NCBI GenBank assembly: GCA_900541915.1
Contig: UQLS01000008.1
Span: 11,152 to 75,151, forward strand
Source of the DNA: an uncultured Phascolarctobacterium sp.
GTDB lineage: Bacteria > Bacillota > Negativicutes > Acidaminococcales > Acidaminococcaceae
Direction of reading: 5' to 3'
DNA length: 64,000 bases
Shown here: positions 35,393 to 43,155 of the stretch, piece after piece
Numbering within the stretch: position 1 is the stretch's first letter
Layout of the letters: each line of letters starts with the position of its first letter
Translations under genes and position numbers: made by a program
Notes under the pieces: model-generated
Databases searched by the model: none
Seen by the model: only the letters and a program-made list of their open reading frames with translations
Told to the model about the DNA's origin: nothing

Positions 35393-35551
35393 CTATATTT
35401 TAGCTGCTTCTTTTGGCTTAAGTCCCCAAAATACCACGTTCATAGCAATAACTATCACTATAACTGCTGCGAGAGAAACCCAAAAGCCTATATCAAGGCC
35501 GCAAAAGGAAAGTCTGCCAAATACATACATAAAAATATCATTCCAGTTCAT
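35393..35551 (-). CDS. 52-residue single-helix membrane protein following a Mg ATPase
   Basis: The ATG at 35551 lies eight bases after a perfect AAGGAGG, 14 bases past the ATPase stop. The peptide has one long hydrophobic segment (about residues 18-42, VSLAAVIVIVIAMNVVFWG) and a short basic tail (LKPKEAAKI). No family recognised. Small hydrophobic partners of Mg P-type ATPases exist elsewhere (MgtR, MgtS; KdpF for Kdp), so a regulatory or stabilising subunit is a reasonable inference. It has no visible homology to those. Confidence 0.7.
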   Translation of the reverse strand: MNWNDIFMYVFGRLSFCGLDIGFWVSLAAVIVIVIAMNVVFWGLKPKEAAKI

Positions 35552-35564
35552 AGATAAAACCTCC

Positions 35565-38318
35565 TTAGAGCAATTTGCCATAATGTCTTATATAAGCTTT
35601 CTTTAAACTGGTAGCTAACAGCATATACAGCAAAATGCACGGAATAAGATAAGCAAAATATGCTGCTGGCAAAGCTACAAAGCCCAGTATTTCTCCTAAA
35701 GGTGTAAAAGGTATTATTGTCAGCAGAACAATGCCCAAAAGCGTCAGCAAGGTTAAAGAAGCAGAAGCACGGCTTTGAATAAACGGTAATTTGGCAGTTC
35801 TAATCATATGGATAACAAGTGTCTGGCTCCACATAGACTCCACAAACCAGCCTGCCTGGAACATGCCCATATATTCTGCCTGTAATTTTATTAACTGTAC
35901 ATCGCTAAAATACTTAGGCAAGTCATTGTATAAAACACCACCGGATACGAATAGCGGGCAGAAAACAAAGTACATAAAAATATACGTCGTAAAATCAAAT
36001 ATAGAGCTTGTCGGCCCCAGCCACAGCATAAAACTGCCCACACTGGAAGCATCCCACTTGCGCGGCTGCGCAATAAACTCCTCATCCACATTATCCCACG
36101 GAATAGCAGTACAGGATAAATCATAGATTAAGTTCAGAAAAATCAAATGCACGCTCATCATTGGCAGGAAAGGCAATAATGCCGAAGCAGCCAATACAGA
36201 AAACACATTGCCAAAATTGGAAGACGCTGTCATCTTAATATATTTCAGCATGTTGGCGTACGTTTTACGTCCTTCGATAATCCCCTGCTCCAAAACCATC
36301 AAATCTTTTTCCAGCAGGATAATATCAGCTGATTCTTTCGCCACGTCAACTGCCGTATCTACCGAAATGCCAATATCAGCGGCTTTCATGGCAGCCGCAT
36401 CATTAATACCGTCACCCATAAAGCCGACAATATGTCCGCTTTCCCTTAACATAGTTACAACCCGCGACTTTTGCTCCGGTGCCAGTTTGGCAAATACATC
36501 TGTAGTCTGAGCAGCCTCTGCCAACTCTGCATCACTCATGGTTTCTATTTCTGAGCCTAACAGCATATTATGTACTTCCAGCCCCACCTGTTTGCAGATA
36601 GTACGCGTCACTTTATCATTATCACCGGTAAGAATCTTTGTTACTACTCCATAATGCTTCAGTACTTTTATGGCCTCTGCCGTAGATTCTTTGGGCGGGT
36701 CTAAAAAGGCCAGATATCCCATTAAAGTCATTTCACATTCATCCTGAACCGTAAAAACATTTACCGGGGAAGGATTATTTTTCTGAGCAATAGCCAGCAC
36801 TCTAAAGCCTTTATCATTCAAATTATCTACTGTTGCGAGAATCTTATTTCTTATTTCATCAGTTAATATCTGTACACTGCCGTCATATTCCGCAAACGTG
36901 CAGACAGACAACATTTCCTCTACTGCACCTTTGGTCACCATCTGAGTTTTGCCGGTTTTATCCTGCACTACCGTAGTCAGACGTCTGCGCTTAAAATCAA
37001 ATGGTATTTCGTCTACCTTAGTATAGTTTTCCGACAAATCAAGCAAGCGGGGATCTGCTGCTTCTGCTTCTTCTGTTTTAGATATGATAGCCACATCCAT
37101 CAGATTTTTATATCCCGTCTGAAAATAGCTGTTCAAATAAGCATGCCGCAATACCCTGAGATCATCCTCACCATTAACATTAAGGTGATATTCCAGCACA
37201 ACTTTATCTTGAGTCAGCGTGCCAGTTTTATCCGTACACAGAATGTCGATAGCGCCAAAATTCTGGATAGAATTGAGATTCTTGACAATCGTTTGCTTTT
37301 TACTCATGGAAACAGCGCCTTTAGCAAGACAGGTCGTCACAATCATGGGCAGCATTTCCGGTGTAAGTCCTACAGCAATAGAAATGCCAAACAAAAATGC
37401 TTCAATCCAATTGCCTTTAGTAATACCGTTAATAAAAAATACCAGCGGTACCATAATCAGCATAAAACGAATCAATACCCAGGAAACAGCATTAACTCCT
37501 TTTGAAAAACTGGTTTCAACACCTTCGCCAGCTACAGCCGCTGCCATAGAGCCAAACAAAGTATAATCACCCACACATACCACTACAGCCGCAGCACTGC
37601 CGGAAACCACATTGCTGCCCATAAAGACGATATTGGTATAATCAATAATATTTTCCTGCGGTAAATTAGTTTGGGAAATTTTTTCTACCGGTTCACTTTC
37701 TCCAGTCAGTCCGGACTGGCTGATAAATAAATCTTTGGCTTCCAAAATCCTCATATCGGCAGGAATCATATCACCTGCAGACAAATGAACAATATCGCCT
37801 ACTACTAATTCATCTATGGGAATTTCTATTTTTTTCTGTCCCTTGCGGGTAACGGTACATGTTGTGGTAATCATGGCCATCAATTTTTCTGCCGCATTGC
37901 CGCTTCTTGATTCCTGCACAAAACGCAAAGTACCGGAAATTATTACCATGGTTAAAATAATAACTACCGTTAAACAGTCAAAATCATCGGGACTGCTGCC
38001 AAATAACGCCAGATACGGAAATACCATGTCTGTTAAAGTTGATACAACTGCCAGACAAAACAAAATAGCCGTAAACGGATTGATAAAAGCACCGGCTAAT
38101 CTTTTCAGCAGAGATTTTTTCTTTTCGCGTGTAACCTTGTTATTTCCATACCTGCTGCGATTTTCTTCAACGGCATTTAAATCAAGGCCGCTAAGTGCAG
38201 TGTGCATATTATGCAGCACATCTCTGACAGTATTAGTGGCCGCTTCCTGTATGCGCCGCTTTTGTTCCTCTCTAATTACATTTTTTTCAGCAGCAATATA
38301 ATCTTTTTTCTTATTCAT
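35565..38318 (-). CDS. mgtA: Magnesium-importing P-type ATPase (MgtA/MgtB family), copy 1
   Basis: A 917-residue P3B-type ATPase. The actuator motif TGES, the phosphorylation site CTDKTGT (near residue 360) and the hinge GDGIND (near 640) are intact, as are about ten membrane helices. Family members import Mg2+ down its gradient at ATP cost when magnesium is scarce. AGGAGG precedes the ATG. It is the sixth cistron of the magnesium cluster and is preceded by a short leader-like ORF. A second, clearly diverged copy lies at 40312. Confidence 0.95.
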   Translation of the reverse strand: MNKKKDYIAAEKNVIREEQKRRIQEAATNTVRDVLHNMHTALSGLDLNAVEENRSRYGNNKVTREKKKSLLKRLAGAFINPFTAILFCLAVVSTLTDMVFPYLALFGSSPDDFDCLTVVIILTMVIISGTLRFVQESRSGNAAEKLMAMITTTCTVTRKGQKKIEIPIDELVVGDIVHLSAGDMIPADMRILEAKDLFISQSGLTGESEPVEKISQTNLPQENIIDYTNIVFMGSNVVSGSAAAVVVCVGDYTLFGSMAAAVAGEGVETSFSKGVNAVSWVLIRFMLIMVPLVFFINGITKGNWIEAFLFGISIAVGLTPEMLPMIVTTCLAKGAVSMSKKQTIVKNLNSIQNFGAIDILCTDKTGTLTQDKVVLEYHLNVNGEDDLRVLRHAYLNSYFQTGYKNLMDVAIISKTEEAEAADPRLLDLSENYTKVDEIPFDFKRRRLTTVVQDKTGKTQMVTKGAVEEMLSVCTFAEYDGSVQILTDEIRNKILATVDNLNDKGFRVLAIAQKNNPSPVNVFTVQDECEMTLMGYLAFLDPPKESTAEAIKVLKHYGVVTKILTGDNDKVTRTICKQVGLEVHNMLLGSEIETMSDAELAEAAQTTDVFAKLAPEQKSRVVTMLRESGHIVGFMGDGINDAAAMKAADIGISVDTAVDVAKESADIILLEKDLMVLEQGIIEGRKTYANMLKYIKMTASSNFGNVFSVLAASALLPFLPMMSVHLIFLNLIYDLSCTAIPWDNVDEEFIAQPRKWDASSVGSFMLWLGPTSSIFDFTTYIFMYFVFCPLFVSGGVLYNDLPKYFSDVQLIKLQAEYMGMFQAGWFVESMWSQTLVIHMIRTAKLPFIQSRASASLTLLTLLGIVLLTIIPFTPLGEILGFVALPAAYFAYLIPCILLYMLLATSLKKAYIRHYGKLL

Positions 38319-38336
38319 CTGTATGACCTCCTCATT

Positions 38337-38423
38337 TTACTGAGGTACAGTGGCCCATGAAAGACATGAAGTAGCCGTACCTCGTATGAATTTATCTTTT
38401 TCAGAGTGCCCGTCATAATCCAT
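38337..38423 (-). CDS. Candidate 28-codon leader peptide before the Mg ATPase
   Basis: MDYDGHSEKDKFIRG opens a 28-residue ORF that ends 18 bases before the ATPase start, just ahead of its ribosome site. It has its own ribosome site (AGAGAGGTGAGAG). The first ten residues include four acidic ones. In enterobacteria the mgtA leader peptide MgtL has an acidic/proline-rich start that destabilises ribosomes when magnesium is low. A similar sensing role here is inference only; the ORF could also be noise. Confidence 0.45.
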   Translation of the reverse strand: MDYDGHSEKDKFIRGTATSCLSWATVPQ

Positions 38424-38463
38424 ATCTCTCACCTCTCTTTCAGTCAAACAGATATATTTATCA

Positions 38464-38778
38464 TCATTCTTGAAGATAATAACGCTTACTTTTGCTGATA
38501 TACCAGACATCAAGCCCCGCAAGTATACTCCAAACTATAACGGCAGCAATAAACCAGTTATCGCCAAAAACCTGACTAAAGCCTTTGCCTAAAAACAGCA
38601 ACCCATTACAGACAATCATTCCTCCTACATTTTTACACAGGGGGATAATCCTGATTCTTCTTTTTTCTTCACAAGGAGTATTGCGCCAGGCAGATAGATG
38701 CGTGTGCAGCTTTCCGCTGGCAAATAATAACCCGCTGAGTGTAAAAGCAGTACCTAAAAAAACACAAGTATAATCCAT
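38464..38778 (-). CDS. Small membrane protein (DUF3784-like) in the magnesium cluster
   Basis: About 104 residues with three hydrophobic segments. LSGLLFASGKLHTHLSAWRN and CKNVGGMIVCNGLLFLGKG resemble the DUF3784 pattern of an N-terminal helix, a loop with conserved small and polar residues, and a second helix. This family has no known function. The ATG at 38778 follows AGAGGA. It lies 13 bases after the preceding small gene and 40 bases before the leader ORF. Confidence 0.65.
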   Translation of the reverse strand: MDYTCVFLGTAFTLSGLLFASGKLHTHLSAWRNTPCEEKRRIRIIPLCKNVGGMIVCNGLLFLGKGFSQVFGDNWFIAAVIVWSILAGLDVWYISKSKRYYLQE

Positions 38779-38791
38779 AGTTTTTCCTCTT

Positions 38792-39025
38792 TCAACATTC
38801 ATTAGCAGTTCTAAGATTACTGATCTTAGAAAACAGCCACATAAAATTCAGTAACAAAGCATTGAGAATTATGTATATAAGAAGCGTTGCGCTGTACCAT
38901 ATTTTTAATATCAAAAAACTGTACGCAGGAAAAAGTTCCGAAACAATAAAGCAGCTTAGTACAAATAAAACATACATCCGCAGCCAATTTAGTCCTTTCT
39001 TAACTGTTGTATTTTCATGCTGCAT
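38792..39025 (-). CDS. Small two-helix membrane protein coupled to mgtC
   Basis: About 77 residues with two hydrophobic segments (about residues 15-33 and 40-63). The start codon shares one base with the mgtC stop (TGATG), and GGGAGG lies just upstream inside mgtC. It is therefore almost certainly translated with mgtC. I do not recognise the family. Confidence 0.65.
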   Translation of the reverse strand: MQHENTTVKKGLNWLRMYVLFVLSCFIVSELFPAYSFLILKIWYSATLLIYIILNALLLNFMWLFSKISNLRTANEC

Positions 39026-39702
39026 CACAGCACCTCCCAGCCGGCACTTGTTACTTCCGGCAGCTTTAAAATACTGCTGACGATATCCTCTAAAATATGA
39101 TTTTTAGACTTGCCCACAGAATAATAATCAGCAATGATTTCCACTTTATCACCTACTACATCGCCGCTGTCTAAGTGATTCAGATACAGAGTTTTACAGC
39201 TGTTGCTGTTAATAATAAACTGACGGATTTTTGATTCCATGTGTTCCTGACAGGTAACCGAAATACGATAAATTTTCTCTTCCTCATCTCCGCCATAAAG
39301 CGGTTTTATCCGCATCGCTAACGGACGAAATAACAAATTAGCCAAAATCAGACTTACCGTAGCCGTAACAGCATAAAGATAATACCCGGAGCTGGCTAAT
39401 ACTCCCACTGCCGCAGAACACCAAAGTGTCGCTGCCGTATTTAAGCCTCTGACTGTGCCGCCGTCCTTAAAAATTACTCCGCTGCATAAAAACCCCACTC
39501 CGGATACTATGTAACTGGCAATGCGATATACATCATCCGAGCCGCATATCAAAGGAAATAAAATAAACAGACAGGCTCCCAATGAAATCAGTATATTAAT
39601 TCTGATGCCAGCCGCATGGCCAGTTATCTGACGTTCCAGGCCAATACAAAAGCCTAATAAAACAGCTAATATTACACGCGTAACAAAATCAACATAAAGC
39701 AT
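39025..39702 (-). CDS. mgtC: MgtC/SapB-family membrane protein
   Basis: About 225 residues. The N-terminal membrane domain has LGFCIGLERQITGHAAGIRIN and GVGFLCSGVIFKDGGTVRGLNTAATLWCSAAVG, the MgtC signature. A C-terminal ACT-like domain follows (about 145-225). MgtC proteins support survival in low magnesium and modulate ATP or phosphate homeostasis; the family is often encoded with MgtA/B ATPases, as here. The ATG at 39702 follows GGAAGGAGG; a longer frame to 39744 lacks a ribosome site. Confidence 0.92.
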   Translation of the reverse strand: MLYVDFVTRVILAVLLGFCIGLERQITGHAAGIRINILISLGACLFILFPLICGSDDVYRIASYIVSGVGFLCSGVIFKDGGTVRGLNTAATLWCSAAVGVLASSGYYLYAVTATVSLILANLLFRPLAMRIKPLYGGDEEEKIYRISVTCQEHMESKIRQFIINSNSCKTLYLNHLDSGDVVGDKVEIIADYYSVGKSKNHILEDIVSSILKLPEVTSAGWEVL

Positions 39703-39766
39703 TCTAAGACCTCCTTCCCATGCAATGAGTATAAAAAAAATCACAAGAAAAGCACATGGCCGAAAC

Positions 39767-39788
39767 CTTGCGATTTTCTTGCGATTTA
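39767..39788. promoter_or_regulatory. Tandem 11-bp repeat, candidate operator upstream of mgtC
   Basis: CTTGCGATTTT is followed directly by CTTGCGATTTA: two copies in direct repeat with an 11-base period. This is the spacing used by OmpR/PhoB-family winged-helix dimers. A related pair lies at 43033-43054 upstream of the first ATPase. Confidence 0.55.
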
Positions 39789-39797
39789 ATAAGAATT

Positions 39798-40295
39798 TTA
39801 TAACCTATCGTTAAATTTATAGCCGATACCCCAGATAGTCAGTATATAAACCGGACTATCCGGATTAGGCTCAATCTTTTTTCTCAACTTTCGTATAAAA
39901 GCCATAATATTACTGTCATCAAGCAAGTAGTTACTTTCCCATACAGCCTGGTAAATCTGTTCTTTCGTAAAAACCTCCCCACGATTACGCGCCAGAAAAT
40001 ATAATATATCAAACTCCTTAGGTGTCAGGGAAATTTCTGTATCATTACGCAGCACGCGGCGTAATCTTACATCTATGGAAAGCTCTCCGCAGCAAATACA
40101 ATTATAGTCAGCAGCAACAGTCTGTACTTCTCCTGTTTCCAACAGCAGTGAATTTGCTGCTCCGTTTTTTAAATCTTCCATCCCCTGCAGCATTTCTTTA
40201 GTGCTCTGCGTGTCTGGAGCAGAAAACCGCAGTTTTTCAATCAGCCAGCTGACTAAAGAGGAATCCATATAAACGAAACTGATATTCTTTTTCAT
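39798..40295 (-). CDS. OmpR-type winged-helix regulator without recognisable receiver domain
   Basis: A 165-residue protein. Residues 70-165 are a complete Trans_reg_C winged helix (DTEISLTPKEFDILYFLARNR, then IRKLRKKIEP and a final YILTIWGIGYKF). The first 65 residues do not show the Asp/Lys phosphorylation pattern of a receiver domain, and no sensor kinase is next to it. It may respond to a ligand, to redox through CICC at about residues 66-69, or to another protein. The position between the first ATPase and mgtC makes it the likely local regulator. Confidence 0.8.
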   Translation of the reverse strand: MKKNISFVYMDSSLVSWLIEKLRFSAPDTQSTKEMLQGMEDLKNGAANSLLLETGEVQTVAADYNCICCGELSIDVRLRRVLRNDTEISLTPKEFDILYFLARNRGEVFTKEQIYQAVWESNYLLDDSNIMAFIRKLRKKIEPNPDSPVYILTIWGIGYKFNDRL

Positions 40296-40311
40296 AGCAG
40301 ATTCCTCCTTT

Positions 40312-42960
40312 CTAAAATAGTTCCCGATATTTTCTCACATACCATTTTTTTGCTACTGTTACGATACACAAATAACCGACAACGACTATGCACAAGAAGC
40401 CAAAGTAGCTAAATGGCAAAGTAGTCAGACCAATCAAGCTGCCGGCCGATGTAAAAGTCAGCAGGGTAAATAATAAGATGCCTAAAGTAGTTACACACAT
40501 TACTGACACAGCAGGCTTACTTTGCAGCAATGGAATTTTCTTGGTACGCAGCAAATGTAAAATCAAAACCTGCGTCCACATGGACTCTAAAAACCATCCT
40601 GTATGAAATGCTGCAATAAAAAGATTTTGTTCTTCCTGTCCCGACAGAGAATTAAAACTGCCGCCGCATAATGCAGGACATAAGAAGAAAAATAAATATA
40701 TAAAAGTAAGTATATCAAAAACAGAGCTGAAAGCTCCAAAAAACATCATAAATCTACCTAAATTTTTTCCAGACCAGTCTAACGATTTGGAAATTATTTC
40801 TGTATCTACTTTGTCCCAGGGCAGGGCAAGACATAAGATATCATAAAGCATATTTAATAAAAGCAGCTGCAGAGCCGTCATGGGCAAAAAAGGCAAAAAT
40901 ACGCTGGCAATAACGATAGAAAAAATATTACCGAAATTGGAAGACGCAGTAATTTTAATATATTTAATCATATTGGCAAAGGCTTTTCTGCCTTCTTCAA
41001 TGCCTGCCTCCAATACTCTTAAATCCTTTTTCAGCAATACAACATCGGCACATTCCTTAACTGCTTCCACAGCCGTATCAACGGAAATGCCTACATCAGC
41101 TGCAACAATAGCAGGCAAATCATTCATACCGTCACCTAAAAATCCCACAGTATGACCATTTTCCTGCAAAATCTGCAAAATCTGTACCTTCTGCTTGGGA
41201 GATAATTCTGCAAACACGGTAGTATTTTCCACTTTTACTAATGCTTCATCGTCATTAAGTACTTCCAGCTCTCTGCCAGTCAGAACATTTTTAGTATCAA
41301 TACCTATTCTGCGGCAAATAGAGATTGCCACACTTTTTTGGTCGCCTGTCAGAACGCGTATACCTACATTAACATTTTTCAATTTACAGATTGCATCATG
41401 AGCTGAAGTTTTAGGTGCATCAAAGAAAACCAGGTAACCTAATAACACCAGATTTTCTTCATCTATATTTTCCAACTGGTTATGGTCTAAAAATTTATAC
41501 GCTACAGCCAGCACCTTCATGCCATCTTCCAGCATCTCGTCTACAACAGCATGTACGCTGTTCATTTTATCTGTATTTATTGGCTGGCACTGTCCCTTAT
41601 ATTCAATATAATCACAGCGCTGGCAGACTTCGTCAATACTTCCTTTTACAATCAGCAGATTTCTGTCGCCGTCCTTAACTAATACACTGGCCAGTCTTCG
41701 TTCATAATCAAAAGGCAATTCATCTAATTTAGCATGCCTCTGTACACACTCCTGCCATCTTCCGCTGCTGCCAGGCATTTTCTGACATTGTAAAATGGCT
41801 GTATCCAGATGATTTTTTATTCCCGTATGATACAGACTGTTTAAATAGGCAAAATCAAGTACCTTATTGCTCTCATTACCCAAAATATCAATATAATATT
41901 CCAATAAAAGCTTATCTCCGGTCAGCGTACCTGTTTTATCAACACACAAAATATCCATGCTGCCAAAGCCCTGCATGGCGTTGATATTTTTTACAACAGT
42001 CTGCTTTCTGCCCATAGCTGCACCGCCTTTAGCAAGGCAGGCATTTACTACCATCGGCAGCATTTCTGGTGTCAATCCTACGGCTACAGATAAAGCAAAC
42101 AGAAAAGCAGCTAGCCAATTTCCTTTAGTGATACCGCAAGCCAGGAAAACTACCGGCACCAGTATGGTCATAAAACGAATTAAAACCCAGGCAATGGAAT
42201 TGGCGCCTTTATTAAATCCATCTTTAATTTTTTTATCGGTTTCAGCAAAGCCGCCGTAAACAGTATCATTGCCTACCGCAAGCACTATGCCCTCACAGAT
42301 ACCGCCAATTATGGAAGAACCCATAAAAAGAGTATTAGTATATTCCTTGCATGCTTTAGTTTTATCGAACTCAATTGCAGCAGTATTTTTTTCTAAAATA
42401 TCACTTTCACCAGTGATAACTGCCTGTGATACAAATACATTCTTGGCCATGGTCAGACGTATATCAGCCGGAACACGATCACCAGCCGACAGCCTAACAA
42501 CATCACCTACTGCCAGTTCCTGAGAAGCAAGTTTAGTCCAGGCATTATTTCTGTATACCCATACATTGGAGCTGATCATTTCAGTTAAATGCTCCGCTGT
42601 ACGTTTAGCACGCATCTCCTGGACAAATCTCAAACAGCCGCTTAAAAGCAGCATGCTCAATATGATTAGAACCGTAGTCATATTACGGCTAAAATTAGAA
42701 GCCAATACAACATCAGTAATAAAAGAGATAATAGCTAATACAAATAAAATAATCGAAAAGGGATTGATAAAGGCTCTTTGCAAACGATACAAAACGCTAT
42801 CAGAAGCACGGCCATGCAAAATATTTCTGCCGTATTTCTGCTGCATTTTTTCAGCTTGCTCATCAGTATATCCAGCAGCATGAAAATCCTGGTATAAAAC
42901 ATCTAACTCTCTGCAGGCATAATATTGCACACGTTTATGAAGTACAGGCTTACCATTCAT
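40312..42960 (-). CDS. Magnesium-importing P-type ATPase (MgtA/MgtB family), copy 2
   Basis: An 882-residue P3B ATPase with TGES, CVDKTGT and GDGMND motifs intact and about ten membrane helices. It aligns over its full length with the other copy (35565) but is well diverged, so this is an old duplication or two separate acquisitions. It is the first gene of the cluster. GAGG-containing sequence precedes the ATG. Specificity for Mg2+ rather than another divalent ion is inferred from the family and from mgtC nearby. Confidence 0.94.
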   Translation of the reverse strand: MNGKPVLHKRVQYYACRELDVLYQDFHAAGYTDEQAEKMQQKYGRNILHGRASDSVLYRLQRAFINPFSIILFVLAIISFITDVVLASNFSRNMTTVLIILSMLLLSGCLRFVQEMRAKRTAEHLTEMISSNVWVYRNNAWTKLASQELAVGDVVRLSAGDRVPADIRLTMAKNVFVSQAVITGESDILEKNTAAIEFDKTKACKEYTNTLFMGSSIIGGICEGIVLAVGNDTVYGGFAETDKKIKDGFNKGANSIAWVLIRFMTILVPVVFLACGITKGNWLAAFLFALSVAVGLTPEMLPMVVNACLAKGGAAMGRKQTVVKNINAMQGFGSMDILCVDKTGTLTGDKLLLEYYIDILGNESNKVLDFAYLNSLYHTGIKNHLDTAILQCQKMPGSSGRWQECVQRHAKLDELPFDYERRLASVLVKDGDRNLLIVKGSIDEVCQRCDYIEYKGQCQPINTDKMNSVHAVVDEMLEDGMKVLAVAYKFLDHNQLENIDEENLVLLGYLVFFDAPKTSAHDAICKLKNVNVGIRVLTGDQKSVAISICRRIGIDTKNVLTGRELEVLNDDEALVKVENTTVFAELSPKQKVQILQILQENGHTVGFLGDGMNDLPAIVAADVGISVDTAVEAVKECADVVLLKKDLRVLEAGIEEGRKAFANMIKYIKITASSNFGNIFSIVIASVFLPFLPMTALQLLLLNMLYDILCLALPWDKVDTEIISKSLDWSGKNLGRFMMFFGAFSSVFDILTFIYLFFFLCPALCGGSFNSLSGQEEQNLFIAAFHTGWFLESMWTQVLILHLLRTKKIPLLQSKPAVSVMCVTTLGILLFTLLTFTSAGSLIGLTTLPFSYFGFLCIVVVGYLCIVTVAKKWYVRKYRELF

Positions 42961-43032
42961 TTATTTCACCTCAAGGAAGACTTATCATTTTCTATAATAA
43001 CATAGAGAGGTATTATTTATACCATTGCAAAT

Positions 43033-43054
43033 CTTGCTTTTTTCTTGTTTTGCA
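43033..43054. promoter_or_regulatory. Tandem CTTG repeat, candidate operator upstream of the first ATPase
   Basis: CTTGCTTTTTT and CTTGTTTTGCA occur in direct repeat at an 11-base period, the same motif and period as the pair at 39767. An inverted ATTGCAAA/TTTTGCAAT overlaps it. It lies about 75 bases upstream of the ATPase start. Confidence 0.45.
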
Positions 43055-43110
43055 ATTTATAAAAAGATTAGACAGCTGGATAATATCGCAAACAGAACTC
43101 AATAAATATA

Positions 43111-43140
43111 AAAAAGCGGACGCCTAAGCGTCCGCTTTTA
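43111..43140 (-). terminator. Terminator after the DAACS symporter; hairpin repeat copy 2
   Basis: A stem AAAAAGCGGACGC with a four-base loop and flanking A/T-runs. The CGGACGC hairpin and following bases match the copy at 35308. Confidence 0.85.
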
Positions 43141-43155
43141 CTTTGTTTTCTGTAA

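Noticed and set aside
42961..43110. A magnesium-sensing M-box riboswitch upstream of the first Mg ATPase
   Set aside because: The 150 bases are AT-rich with none of the conserved M-box elements; only tandem CTTG repeats and an inverted repeat are visible.
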